Shown: positions 18,087 through 26,989 of the stretch, one piece after another
Layout of the letters: every line of letters begins with the position of its first letter
Numbering within the stretch: position 1 is the first letter of the stretch
Assembly: GCA_041395505.1 (NCBI GenBank)
Contig: JAWLAG010000001.1
Coordinates: forward strand, 2,604,001-2,668,000
Length of the DNA: 64,000 nucleotides
Direction of reading: 5' to 3'
DNA from: Steroidobacteraceae bacterium
GTDB lineage: Bacteria > Pseudomonadota > Gammaproteobacteria > Steroidobacterales > Steroidobacteraceae
The notes under the pieces: model-generated
Seen by the model: only the letters and a program-made list of their open reading frames with translations
Databases searched by the model: none
Told to the model about the DNA's origin: nothing
Position numbers and translations under genes: made by a program

Positions 18087-19200
18087 GGCGTCGACTCCTG
18101 GCAACAGTGGCTTTCGGCACCTGCTGCGTAATGCAATGGATGTTTCCGCCGCCCAGCAAGATCTCGCGCGCGGCAACGCCAACAACGCGGCGCTGTGGAA
18201 ACAGTCGCCGCAATTTGGCAAGCGCGGCGCTGTCCGTGCGCTTGTCGAGCAACGGCGCGATGACCGCACCATTGGCGATATAGAAATTCACATAGCTTCC
18301 GGCCAGGCGCGCTCGCGCATGACGCGGCCGTGTACCAGCGCGCGTCAGCACGCCGCGGGCCTCTTCACGTGTCATGTACAACGGGCCTGGCATATGGAGC
18401 TTGTGGACTTTGATGCGCCTGCCGCGAGCGTCGCGAGCATCCATGAGCCGTTCATAGGCAGCGAGCGATATCTCGTGCTGCGGGTCGCGCCGATTGTCCG
18501 TCCATGTCAATACGACCTCGCCTGGACGAACGAAACACGCCAGGTTGTCGATGTGGCCGTCCGTTTCGTCCTGAAACACGCCATCGCCCAGCCAGATCAC
18601 CGTATGCACACCCAGGTAGGCTTTCAGCGTTGACTCGATCTGCGCGCCGGTCATGCGCGGATTGCGGTTACGGTTGAGAAGACACTGCTCCGTCACGAGC
18701 GCAGTGCCCTCGCCATCCACGTGCACGGCGCCGCCTTCGTTGACCATCGGCGCGCGGTAGCGCGGGACGCCTTCGATCTCCAGCACCTTGCGCGCGACCA
18801 GGTCATCCTGGTCCCACGGCGAGTAGATTCCGCCATTTTCGCCGCCCCAGGCATTGAAGTGCCAATCGATACCGCGCAGGCCTCCTTTGCCATCGACGAC
18901 GAACGTCGGGCCGACATCGCGCATCCATGCGTCATTGTTGGATATTTCCACGAGCCTTACCTGGGGTGCCAGGATTGCGCGCGCAAATTCGAACTGCCCG
19001 GCTGAAGCCGCCACGGTGACCGGTTCGAATTGTGCGATAGCCATGGCAACTGCCGCGAACGCCTGTTGCGCCGGCTGGGCACCGAGTCGCCAGTTGTCCG
19101 CCCGCTCGGGCCAGAGCATCCAGCATCCAGCATGATCGGCGTACTCGGCGGGCATGAAATAGCCGTCGGCTGCCGGATTCGAATCAATCGTTGCGCTCAT
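18061..19200 (-). CDS. aguA: Agmatine deiminase
   Basis: 379 aa from the ATG at 19200. The sequence shows the agmatine deiminase fold of the PAD/ADI superfamily: MLWPERADNWR near the N-terminus, DAWMRDVGPTFVVD, WHFNAWGG, GVFQDETDGHIDNLACFV, and the catalytic Cys 356 in GGGNIHCITQQ. It hydrolyses agmatine to N-carbamoylputrescine and ammonia in the cytosol. The usual partner, N-carbamoylputrescine amidohydrolase, is not beside it; the nitrilase-family gene at 26.2 kb looks like an omega-amidase instead. It fits the polyamine genes 13 kb downstream as a supply of putrescine. The divergent gene is icd, with about 90 bp between starts. Confidence 0.95.
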   Translation of the reverse strand: MSATIDSNPAADGYFMPAEYADHAGCWMLWPERADNWRLGAQPAQQAFAAVAMAIAQFEPVTVAASAGQFEFARAILAPQVRLVEISNNDAWMRDVGPTFVVDGKGGLRGIDWHFNAWGGENGGIYSPWDQDDLVARKVLEIEGVPRYRAPMVNEGGAVHVDGEGTALVTEQCLLNRNRNPRMTGAQIESTLKAYLGVHTVIWLGDGVFQDETDGHIDNLACFVRPGEVVLTWTDNRRDPQHEISLAAYERLMDARDARGRRIKVHKLHMPGPLYMTREEARGVLTRAGTRPRHARARLAGSYVNFYIANGAVIAPLLDKRTDSAALAKLRRLFPQRRVVGVAAREILLGGGNIHCITQQVPKATVARSRRHGQARQAA

Positions 19201-19292
19201 GACCCCGCATTGTAGCGAAGCCCGGGGCATCGCGCGTCGCTGTGCTAGCATTGGCGCGGAATAGTGTTTGCATCGTGGGGAGACGAGTATCC

Positions 19293-20600
19293 ATGTCGAC
19301 AGCCAGCAAGGTTGCGCTGCAGGTACCCAAAGGCGGCGCGAAGATTTCCATCAGCAACGGCAAGCTCAAGGTCCCGGACAATCCCATCATCCCTTTCATC
19401 GAAGGCGACGGGACTGGCCCGGACATATGGCGCGCCGCAGTGCGCGTCATGGATGCGGCGGTCGCCAAGGCCTATGGTGGCAAGCGCAAGATCCACTGGA
19501 TGGAAGTTTATGCCGGTGGCAAGTCGAATTCGCTGTTCGGCACGTGGTTGCCCGATGAGACGGTACAGGCCTGCAGAGACTACCTGGTATCGATCAAGGG
19601 TCCGCTCACGACACCCGTTGGCGGGGGCATCCGCTCACTGAATGTCGCGTTGCGACAGATGCTCGACCTCTACGTTTGCCTGAGGCCTGTCCGCTGGTTC
19701 AAGGGGGTACCCTCGCCAGTGCGCAATCCCGAAAAGGTCGACATGGTGATCTTTCGCGAAAACACCGAGGACATCTACGCGGGTATCGAATTCGAAGCGG
19801 GGAGCGAAGAAAACAAGCGTTTCCAGGAATTGTTCAAGCAGGCCTTTCCCAAGGCCTACGCGAAGATCCGCTTCCCTGCCACCTCGGGAATAGGCATCAA
19901 GCCGGTTTCGCAGGAAGGCACCGAGCGACTGATGCGTGCGGCAATCGAATACGCCGTTGCCAACAAGCGCAAGAGCGTCACGTTGGTGCACAAAGGCAAC
20001 ATCATGAAATTCACCGAAGGCGCATTCCGGAACTGGGGCTATGCGCTTGCGGAACGTGAATTTGCCGGGCAAACCTATACCTGGGAGCAGTGGGAGCGTA
20101 GCAAGGCCGCCAAGGGCGAGAAAGCCGCGAACGATGAGCAGTCAGCCGCCCTTGCGGCCGGCAAGGTGCTCATCAAGGATGCGATTGCTGACATCACCCT
20201 GCAGCAGGTGCTCACGCGGCCGAGCGAATTCGACGTCGTTGCGACAATGAACCTGAATGGCGACTACCTCTCTGATGCACTGGCAGCGCAGGTCGGCGGC
20301 ATCGGTATCGCGCCGGGTGGCAACATCAACTACGTCACCGGGCATGCGGTGTTCGAGGCCACCCATGGCACCGCACCGAAATACGCCGATCAGGACAAGG
20401 TCAATCCCGGGTCCGTGCTGCTCTCAGGCGAAATGATGCTGCGCTACATGGGCTGGACAGAGGCCGCGGACGCCATCATCACGGCGATGGACCGCACCAT
20501 CGCCAAGAAGGTGGTCACCTACGATTTCGCGCGGCTGATGGACGGCGCCAAGGAGGTCAAATGCAGCGAATTCGGGGATGCCCTGATCGCCAGCCTTTGA
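19293..20600 (+). CDS. icd: NADP-dependent isocitrate dehydrogenase
   Basis: 435 aa from the ATG at 19293, preceded by GGGGAGA at about 19277. The frame is open to 19242 but that part is not family-like. Key features are PFIEGDGTGPDIW, the substrate and phosphorylation loop GGGIRSLNVALRQ with Ser 115 (equivalent to E. coli Ser113), NTEDIYAGIEFE, TLVHKGNIMKFTEGAFRNWG and the cofactor region FEATHGTAPKYADQDKVNP. It converts isocitrate to 2-oxoglutarate in the TCA cycle. Length and motifs match the E. coli-type homodimeric enzyme that is controlled by phosphorylation. The regulator gene aceK follows after 4 bp, so the two are almost certainly one operon. Confidence 0.97.
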   Translation: MSTASKVALQVPKGGAKISISNGKLKVPDNPIIPFIEGDGTGPDIWRAAVRVMDAAVAKAYGGKRKIHWMEVYAGGKSNSLFGTWLPDETVQACRDYLVSIKGPLTTPVGGGIRSLNVALRQMLDLYVCLRPVRWFKGVPSPVRNPEKVDMVIFRENTEDIYAGIEFEAGSEENKRFQELFKQAFPKAYAKIRFPATSGIGIKPVSQEGTERLMRAAIEYAVANKRKSVTLVHKGNIMKFTEGAFRNWGYALAEREFAGQTYTWEQWERSKAAKGEKAANDEQSAALAAGKVLIKDAIADITLQQVLTRPSEFDVVATMNLNGDYLSDALAAQVGGIGIAPGGNINYVTGHAVFEATHGTAPKYADQDKVNPGSVLLSGEMMLRYMGWTEAADAIITAMDRTIAKKVVTYDFARLMDGAKEVKCSEFGDALIASL

Positions 20601-20604
20601 CCGT

Positions 20605-22347
20605 ATGAAATCGCCCGGCTCGGCGGCGGCTGCAGCCGCCGCCGACTGCGCCTCGTTCATCAACGAGAGTTTCGAACGCTACAACGCCGAGTTTCGGGAA
20701 ATCACCAGGCGCGCGCCCGCGCGTTTCGACCAGCGCGATTGGCACGGCGCGCAGCGTGACGCGGTCGAGCGCATAGAACTGTATGACCGCACGGTCGACG
20801 GCACGATCGCGACGCTGCGCCTGCGCCTTGGGTCACAGGTCCGCGATCATGGCCTTTGGGCCCGGATTCGCGAGCAGTTCAGCGCGGAAATATCCGCCAT
20901 TCCGGACAACGAATTCCGCAAGACATTCTTCAGTTCGGTCACGCGGCGATTATTCGGCACCGTTGGCGTGGCGCCGGATATCGAATTCGTCGCAAAACAC
21001 CTCGACCCGCTAGCAAGCATCACGACGACCGTCGTTACGTCGGTCTACCAAAACCGCGGCTCGCTCAATCTTCTGATCGAAGACCTGCTTAGTGACATCA
21101 ATTTTCACTCGCCGTGGCGGGACTTCGAGCGCAGCGTAGCGCATATGTGCGAGGAGATCGCTACTCATGTCGGCGCAATCGGCGAGAGGCGAACAGTCAG
21201 CGCCATCGAGGTCATCAAGCCGGTCTTCTATCAATACACGCGCGCCTATGTAGTGGGCCGCGTCAGCGGCCGCGGCTTCGCACGCCCACTGGTACTTGCC
21301 TTGAAGAATACCGAGAGCGGAATTCTCGTCGATACCGTCATGCTCGACGAAGACGATATAAGCGTCCTGTTCAGTTTTACGCGATCTTACTTTCACGTCG
21401 ATCTCGAACGCGTGGGTGAAGCCGTCGTATTCCTGAAATCCCTCCTGCCGCGCAAGGCGATTGGCGAGCTGTTCACAGTGCTTGGACGAGCCAAACAGGG
21501 CAAGACCGAAAGGTTCCGTTCGCTCCTGCATCATCTGGACATCTCGAGTGACTCATTCGTCCATGCACCGGGGGAGCGCGGACTGGTCATGGTCTGCTTC
21601 ACGCTGCCTTCGTACGATGCGGTCTTCAAGATCATCCGCGACCGCTTCGCGTATCCAAAGAACGTGTTGCGCGAGGAAGTCATTGCGAAATACCAGTTCG
21701 TATTCAAGCACGATCGCGCCGGTCGGCTGGTAGACGCCCAGGAATTCAAGCGGATGCGCTTCCCGCTCAATCGCATCGATGCGCAATTACTGCAGGAACT
21801 GCTATCGGAGGCTGCAAATACCGTGCACATCGAACGAGATGACCTGGTGATCGATCATCTCTATATCGAGCGTCGCATGACGCCGCTCAATCTGTTCCTG
21901 CGACAGGCGAGCGACGACGATGCGGATCGTGCGGTGCTCGACTACGGCCAGTGTATTCGCGATCTTGCAGCCACGAACATCTTCGCTGGCGACCTGCTGT
22001 TGAAGAATTTTGGAGTAACTCGCCTGAAGCGAGTCATCTTCTACGACTACGATGAGCTGTGCCGCGTAACCGATTGCAGTTTCCGTGACATTCCGCAGGC
22101 GGCGCATCCCGAGGACGAAATGCTCGCCGAGAGCTGGTTCTACGTGGGTGACAACGATGTATTTCCGGAGACTTTCATCAATTTCCTGGCGTTCACCGAC
22201 GCCCAGAAGGATCTGTTCCTGCGGGTACACGGCGAGATACTCACCGCCGCCTTCTGGCGCGGCATTCAACAACGCATCAATGCCGGCGAAGCGCTCGATG
22301 TGGTGCCCTACAACGCGCATCGCGTTCGGGTGGCAAGCAGTATCTAA
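20605..22347 (+). CDS. aceK: Isocitrate dehydrogenase kinase/phosphatase
   Basis: 580 aa, close to the 578 aa of E. coli AceK, and beginning 4 bp after icd. Recognisable family stretches are FFSSVTRRLFGTVGVAPDIEF, a PGERGLVMVCFTLPSYD segment and the FGVTRLKRVIFYDYDELC region with catalytic acidic residues. It phosphorylates and dephosphorylates the active-site serine of isocitrate dehydrogenase, directing carbon to the glyoxylate shunt. In enteric bacteria aceK lies with aceB and aceA; here neither is present and the gene sits with its target. An Ala-rich N-terminal insert (SAAAAAAADCA) is a small oddity. The last four bases overlap the convergent S9 peptidase gene. Confidence 0.97.
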   Translation: MKSPGSAAAAAAADCASFINESFERYNAEFREITRRAPARFDQRDWHGAQRDAVERIELYDRTVDGTIATLRLRLGSQVRDHGLWARIREQFSAEISAIPDNEFRKTFFSSVTRRLFGTVGVAPDIEFVAKHLDPLASITTTVVTSVYQNRGSLNLLIEDLLSDINFHSPWRDFERSVAHMCEEIATHVGAIGERRTVSAIEVIKPVFYQYTRAYVVGRVSGRGFARPLVLALKNTESGILVDTVMLDEDDISVLFSFTRSYFHVDLERVGEAVVFLKSLLPRKAIGELFTVLGRAKQGKTERFRSLLHHLDISSDSFVHAPGERGLVMVCFTLPSYDAVFKIIRDRFAYPKNVLREEVIAKYQFVFKHDRAGRLVDAQEFKRMRFPLNRIDAQLLQELLSEAANTVHIERDDLVIDHLYIERRMTPLNLFLRQASDDDADRAVLDYGQCIRDLAATNIFAGDLLLKNFGVTRLKRVIFYDYDELCRVTDCSFRDIPQAAHPEDEMLAESWFYVGDNDVFPETFINFLAFTDAQKDLFLRVHGEILTAAFWRGIQQRINAGEALDVVPYNAHRVRVASSI

Positions 22348-24245
22348 GTCGGTCCCAGGTACTGGGCCAGGAATTCCGTAAGTTTGCGATACAACGCAAG
22401 TCGCCATTCGCCGCGCCGCAGCGAGTGATCGCCGTCCTTAATCACAAGCAGTTCGATGGATTTCCCCGCGCTCGCGAGAGCCTTTGCCATTTTCTCGCTG
22501 TGATCGACCACCACGCTCACATCAGCGTCGCCATGCACAAGCAGGACGGGCACGGCGACCTCGGAGACCATGTCGATAGGCGATGGATCATCGAATGCAG
22601 CGGAACCAGTCGCCGCCAGTGTCCCGGCCCGACCGCCCACGAATCGGTCATTCTGCTGCACCAAGGCGCGCAAATCGCTCACACCGGCAATACTCACCGC
22701 GCACTTGTAAAGTTTTGGTTCCTTGTAGCTCGCAACCAGCGCCGCAAAGCCGCCGTAACTCCAGCCGACGATGCAGACACGTTTTGGATCTGCGATGCCC
22801 TGGTCGATCGCCCAGCGCGCCGCCGCCGTGATGTCATCGTGCATCACGGTCGCCCAGGCCTGCTTGCCGGCGTCCTCGAAGGCGGCGCCATATCCTGTCG
22901 ATCCACGAAAATTGACCTGCAGGACAGCGTAACCCCGACTCGCCATCACTTGTACAACCTGGTCGAATCCCCAGCTGTCGCGCGAATAGGGGCCGCCGTG
23001 CGGATAAACGACGAGTGGCAGGTCCTTACCTGAACTGCCGACCGGCGATGTGAGGTATCCCGGCAATGCCTGGCCATCCTCGGCAGTAATGGTCACCGGC
23101 TGCATCGGCGCCAGTTCTGCGCCATCGAGTGCCGGTCGCGCAACACCCAGCCTCTGCAGCGTCCCCTGCTTCATGTCGAGCAGATAGAAGACATCGGCCT
23201 TGACATCGCTGCTAGAGCTGAACAGCACCCAATTGCCGTCATCGGACGTATTGATAACGCGGTTGTAGGTGTCAGGGAGTGACTTGTCGATCAACTGCTG
23301 GATCGCCTTGGCCCGGGCATCAATCAATTCGATAGTGGGACGATCCGTTTCATAGGAGAAGCCAACGACGGTGCCATCGCGCGTCCACGAGATCAGTCCA
23401 TCGACATCGACCACAGGATGGCTGTACACGAGCTGCATGTCCGCCTGATCCGAAAGCCCCATCTCGTAGATACCGCGACGTCCCGCATAGTCTGCGAGAA
23501 CGAGCAGGTGGTCCGAATCAGCCGAGAACCCCAACGGTATGAAGTCGCGGGGATCGAACGCTTCGGGTTGTTCCAGCACCCGCCAGGGCGCACCGACTGT
23601 ATCGCGCGCAATGTACTGCATTCTCGAAGACCGGCCACCGTATCCCAAGCGGACCTGGCCGCGACGATCGGCCATCCATGTAAGGATTGGCGTGCGTCTT
23701 GGCACAACGGGCTGCATCTTGCTGGTGAACACGTTGAGCATGAATACCGTCGGAAGAATTTCATGTTCTTCGGCAACCTGGATCAACACGTTCTGCGGAT
23801 CATCGGGCAACCAGTGCAGAACACGGTGCTGGAATTGCGAATCACCTGACCGGCCGCGTTGCATAAGCAGTCGGGTGTTCCGGCCACTGGTATCGACACC
23901 AACAAGTCGCGTGACGGAATGAGGCCTGCCGCCGTCGAAATCCGTGCCCCAATAACCGCAGAGCAGGCGTTCCTCGGTCTTGAACGCGCAATAGGCGATA
24001 TCAAAGCTCTTGATACGCGCAGTGATCAAGGGTCTGACCTCGCGCGTCGCGAAGTTGTATACGACTACGCCTGGTTCGTTCCTTTCATTTGCGCCGACAT
24101 AAACAAGCTGCTTGCCACTTGGCGACAGGACAGGTGCGCGCATCAGAGGTTCGCGGGCAAACGCCTGCAACGGAATCGGCTCCGCCGCACCCGCATTCAA
24201 AGAGCAGGCAAGTCCGAATAGAAAAAGCACTCCAACACGGCGCAT
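22344..24245 (-). CDS. Secreted S9-family prolyl oligopeptidase / acylaminoacyl-peptidase-like
   Basis: 633 aa with a signal peptide (VGVLFLFGLACSLNAGAAEP) and a strong AGGAG before the ATG. Residues 30-380 form a beta-propeller of irregular repeats. The C-terminal alpha/beta-hydrolase domain contains YPHGGPYSRDSWGFD, the nucleophile Ser 496 in GWSYGGFA, Asp 575 in HGDADVSV and His 607 in KDGDHSL, so the triad is complete. It should hydrolyse peptides in the periplasm. The Cys in LACSLN could make it a lipoprotein, though the context is not a strong lipobox. It is the last gene of the long minus-strand run, 20 bp after the HDOD-like gene. Confidence 0.92.
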   Translation of the reverse strand: MRRVGVLFLFGLACSLNAGAAEPIPLQAFAREPLMRAPVLSPSGKQLVYVGANERNEPGVVVYNFATREVRPLITARIKSFDIAYCAFKTEERLLCGYWGTDFDGGRPHSVTRLVGVDTSGRNTRLLMQRGRSGDSQFQHRVLHWLPDDPQNVLIQVAEEHEILPTVFMLNVFTSKMQPVVPRRTPILTWMADRRGQVRLGYGGRSSRMQYIARDTVGAPWRVLEQPEAFDPRDFIPLGFSADSDHLLVLADYAGRRGIYEMGLSDQADMQLVYSHPVVDVDGLISWTRDGTVVGFSYETDRPTIELIDARAKAIQQLIDKSLPDTYNRVINTSDDGNWVLFSSSSDVKADVFYLLDMKQGTLQRLGVARPALDGAELAPMQPVTITAEDGQALPGYLTSPVGSSGKDLPLVVYPHGGPYSRDSWGFDQVVQVMASRGYAVLQVNFRGSTGYGAAFEDAGKQAWATVMHDDITAAARWAIDQGIADPKRVCIVGWSYGGFAALVASYKEPKLYKCAVSIAGVSDLRALVQQNDRFVGGRAGTLAATGSAAFDDPSPIDMVSEVAVPVLLVHGDADVSVVVDHSEKMAKALASAGKSIELLVIKDGDHSLRRGEWRLALYRKLTEFLAQYLGPT

Positions 24246-24265
24246 GGCAACTCCTTGCGTGCGCG

Positions 24266-24967
24266 TCAGTTGTTGTGCTTCGATTCAACCTCAATTCCGC
24301 GCAAGCGGTCAAGTTGAGCGGGCGAGACGCCCATGGTCATCGCGAGTGACTGCAAGTCTGCCTCGCCGGCAGGATCCATGCGGAGTTCTTCTCGCATCAG
24401 CCAGTGGGCCAGCTTGATGCATGCAGTATCGTTGCCAGCCACTGCATAATCGCCGAGGCGCTGCCAGCCGAGTGCGGCAGTACCGACGGCCACGGGCAGG
24501 CACCAGTCTCGAAGAAGCGTGCGCAGCATCGCCTCGCACTCACGACGGTCGAACTGAAGCGGCGCGTCAGGATCGCGCGCAATTGCCACCTGCCGTGGAT
24601 CGCCGTGAGATACCGCCTGCTGCAGCAGCAATGCATCGCCGGCTTCGTGCAGCAGCCCGGCGAGCGTACACAGCTCGCGACTCTGATTTTGGAGCGTGAT
24701 GGCAATACGGCCTGCGTATGCAGCGCAACTCTCGGCACGTCGCCACAGTTTTTGCATACGTGGGCCCGCGGCTGCCGGAAAGAGCCGGTCGAGCACTTCC
24801 CTCGAAAGCCGGTCGAATTCCGTGTTGCCGCACCCTGGTTGCGCGGCGGCCAGCCACTTTGCCAGGCCAGGCGGCGGCGCTGGCAGCAGAACATCGCGAC
24901 GATGCGCCTGGGCGGGCGCGACTGATTGCGCCTGGCGCCGCAGCGGCGTAACGGTGGCTTTCAACAT
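24266..24967 (-). CDS. HDOD-like domain protein
   Basis: 233 aa from the ATG at 24967; an in-frame ATG at 25012 is possible and I see no strong ribosome site for either. The centre reads like an HDOD domain: LWRRAESCAAYAGRIA, then LAGLLHEAGDALLL where active HD phosphohydrolases have HD, then GTAALGWQRLGDYAVAG and LAHWLM. The HD pair is HE, as expected for HDOD proteins that lack hydrolase activity and act as regulatory scaffolds. A C-terminal MTMGVSPAQLDRL looks like a short helix-loop-helix. Cytosolic. Neighbours are the trans-sulfuration enzyme upstream and the S9 peptidase downstream, both on the same strand. No function can be assigned. Confidence 0.7.
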   Translation of the reverse strand: MLKATVTPLRRQAQSVAPAQAHRRDVLLPAPPPGLAKWLAAAQPGCGNTEFDRLSREVLDRLFPAAAGPRMQKLWRRAESCAAYAGRIAITLQNQSRELCTLAGLLHEAGDALLLQQAVSHGDPRQVAIARDPDAPLQFDRRECEAMLRTLLRDWCLPVAVGTAALGWQRLGDYAVAGNDTACIKLAHWLMREELRMDPAGEADLQSLAMTMGVSPAQLDRLRGIEVESKHNN

Positions 24968-25051
24968 AATGCACGCAGCATCGGGGAAGACCTGATGCTG
25001 CACCGGTGCCACGGCGCCGTCGAGGCCGCTGCCCCAGAACCGCGATCACGG

Positions 25052-26215
25052 TCACGCGGCGAGTGCCTGGCGGATATCCGCGAGCAGATCCTCGATGTTC
25101 TCGAGCCCGATGGACAGGCGCACCGTGCCATCGGCGATACCGCTGGCGGCAAGCTGCTCGGGGCTGAATTCGCGCGGTCGCATCAGCTGCGGCGCCATCA
25201 CCAGGGATTCGGTCGATCCCAGGCTCGCGGTAAGGGCAAACAACTGCAGTGCTTCGGTGAATCGACGCCCCGCCTCCGCGCCCGCCGCCAGATCGAAACT
25301 TACTACGCCGCCAAACTCCTGCATCTGCTTGCGCGCTAGTTCGCTTCGGCGATGACTCGCGAGGCCGGGGTAATGCACACGCGCGACCTGCGGCTGACTC
25401 TCGAGAAATTCCGCGACCGCCTGCGCGCTTGCGCTCTGCGCGCGATAGCGGTGCAGGTAGGTCGCGAGGCCTCGCTGAATCAGAAACGCGGCGTGCGGAT
25501 CGAGCACGCCGCCGATCAGCGAATAGTCGCGACGCAGAGGCGCGAGGAGTTCGCGGTTGGCAATCGTGGCTCCACCCATGACATCGCCAGCACCGGAGGC
25601 GTACTTGGTCAGGCTATGCAGGAAGAAATCGACATCGTACTGGCCGTGTTGATGTATTCCCGCGAAAGTATTGTCCATCACGGTAAGCGCATCGAATCGC
25701 CGCGCGGTAGCCGTAAGAAATTCGATGTCGGCGATCTTGTTGATCGGGTTCGTCGGACTCTCGAACAGCATGAGACGCGTCCGCTGCGAGGCAAGCACCC
25801 GCTCGATCGCCGCATGGTCCTCGATCGACACCATGGTGTGAGTGACGCCGAATCGCGCGAGCAGGCCCCGGATGATCTGTCGGGTCGGTCCATAGGTTTC
25901 GACAAAGCAAAGAATATGATCGCCAGCACGCGTCAACGCCAGCAGGCACTGCGCAACCGCACTGACACCAGAGGCGCTGACCAGACAATCCTCCCTGCCC
26001 TGCATCTCGGCGAGCAACAACTCCAGGCTGCGCAGTGTCGGGTTGGAAGTACGCTGATAAAAGAACCCGGGACGCTCACCTCGCAGTGCACCAAGCGTAT
26101 CCTCGACCGTTGGCAATTCGAACTTGACGCTCTGGTAAATCGGCGCAACAACCGACCGATTGTCCGCTGGCACATCCGCGCGGGGCGGATGGTTCAAGAG
26201 TGTTTCTCGCTTCAT
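25052..26215 (-). CDS. Trans-sulfuration family PLP enzyme (cystathionine gamma-synthase/lyase-like)
   Basis: 387 aa. It overlaps the omega-amidase gene by 4 bp (ATGA). The Cys/Met-metabolism PLP fold is clear: FYQRTSNPTLRSLE, SASGVSAVAQCLLAL, FESPTNPINKIADI, VMDNTFAG and the Schiff-base Lys 204 in HSLTKYASG. The C-terminus has SLGSTESLVMAPQL, corresponding to the SLGGxESL motif. The activity could be cystathionine gamma-synthase, cystathionine beta/gamma-lyase or methionine gamma-lyase; sequence alone does not decide. Its place after a methionine/glutamine-type transaminase and an omega-amidase suggests sulfur amino acid turnover. It is only distantly similar to the second family member at 55.4 kb. 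Confidence 0.88.
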   Translation of the reverse strand: MKRETLLNHPPRADVPADNRSVVAPIYQSVKFELPTVEDTLGALRGERPGFFYQRTSNPTLRSLELLLAEMQGREDCLVSASGVSAVAQCLLALTRAGDHILCFVETYGPTRQIIRGLLARFGVTHTMVSIEDHAAIERVLASQRTRLMLFESPTNPINKIADIEFLTATARRFDALTVMDNTFAGIHQHGQYDVDFFLHSLTKYASGAGDVMGGATIANRELLAPLRRDYSLIGGVLDPHAAFLIQRGLATYLHRYRAQSASAQAVAEFLESQPQVARVHYPGLASHRRSELARKQMQEFGGVVSFDLAAGAEAGRRFTEALQLFALTASLGSTESLVMAPQLMRPREFSPEQLAASGIADGTVRLSIGLENIEDLLADIRQALAA

Positions 26216-26985
26216 AGGGTAATGTTAAAGCCATCGGCGTCGAGATGAACTGGAAACTTCTCCCGGAACTCGTGCAAGCGCTCGAGCGACAACTCGACGG
26301 TCTCGACAGTGGCACGATCCTGCAGTTCGACCAGGGGTTCGCCGAGATAGTCGAAAGCGGCACTGCAGCCCGTGTGAACAATGCCATTGCCATCGACACC
26401 GAGGCGATTGACGCCCGCGCAATAGGCAAGGTTCTCTATGGCTCGTGCGGCCAGCAGGCGGCTCCAGGCGCCGATACGTCGCGCCGGCCAGTTGGCCACG
26501 AACAGCTGCAAGTCATAGTCGAACTGCGCGGTACGCCGACACCATACCGGGAAACGCAGGTCGTAACAGACCATGGGCGCAATCTTCCAACCGCGCCATT
26601 CCAGCAACAATTGACCCGAGCCACTGCGGTAATGGCGATGCTCGCCCGCCATGCGAAACAGATGGCGCTTGTCATAGTGCCGCGGCGGCGCGTCCGGGAC
26701 AACGAAGTAGAGCCGGTTGTAGACATGACCACCGTCGCGCACCATCAAGCTGCCGGTCACTGCCGCGTTGAGGCGTTGTGCCATGCCCTGCATCCAACGC
26801 AGAGATTCGCCCCCGCGGTCTTCCGCCAGCTGCTCCGTCGCCATCGAGTACGCCGTCGCAAACGTCTCCGGCAGGATGACGAGGTCGGTCGACCCAGCCA
26901 GGGGTTCGAGCAACGTCGAGAAAAGCTGCAGGTTGGCCGCGCGGTCCTCCCAGCGCAATTCCTGTTGCACCAGAGTCAACCGCAT
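26212..26985 (-). CDS. Omega-amidase, nitrilase superfamily (YafV/Nit2-like)
   Basis: 257 aa from the ATG at 26985; E. coli YafV is 256 aa. The frame is open upstream but overlaps the transaminase gene. The nitrilase triad is visible: Glu 40 in VILPETF, Lys 106 in HYDKRHLF and Cys 140 in PMVCYDLRFP. The MAGEHRHYRSG and NWPARR motifs are typical of the YafV branch. Such enzymes hydrolyse 2-oxoglutaramate and 2-oxosuccinamate, the products of glutamine or asparagine transamination, so making those reactions irreversible. The gene lies 4 bp after a YbdL-type transaminase and overlaps the next gene by 4 bp. Specificity is inferred from motifs and context. Confidence 0.9.
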   Translation of the reverse strand: MRLTLVQQELRWEDRAANLQLFSTLLEPLAGSTDLVILPETFATAYSMATEQLAEDRGGESLRWMQGMAQRLNAAVTGSLMVRDGGHVYNRLYFVVPDAPPRHYDKRHLFRMAGEHRHYRSGSGQLLLEWRGWKIAPMVCYDLRFPVWCRRTAQFDYDLQLFVANWPARRIGAWSRLLAARAIENLAYCAGVNRLGVDGNGIVHTGCSAAFDYLGEPLVELQDRATVETVELSLERLHEFREKFPVHLDADGFNITL

Positions 26986-26989
26986 GACC

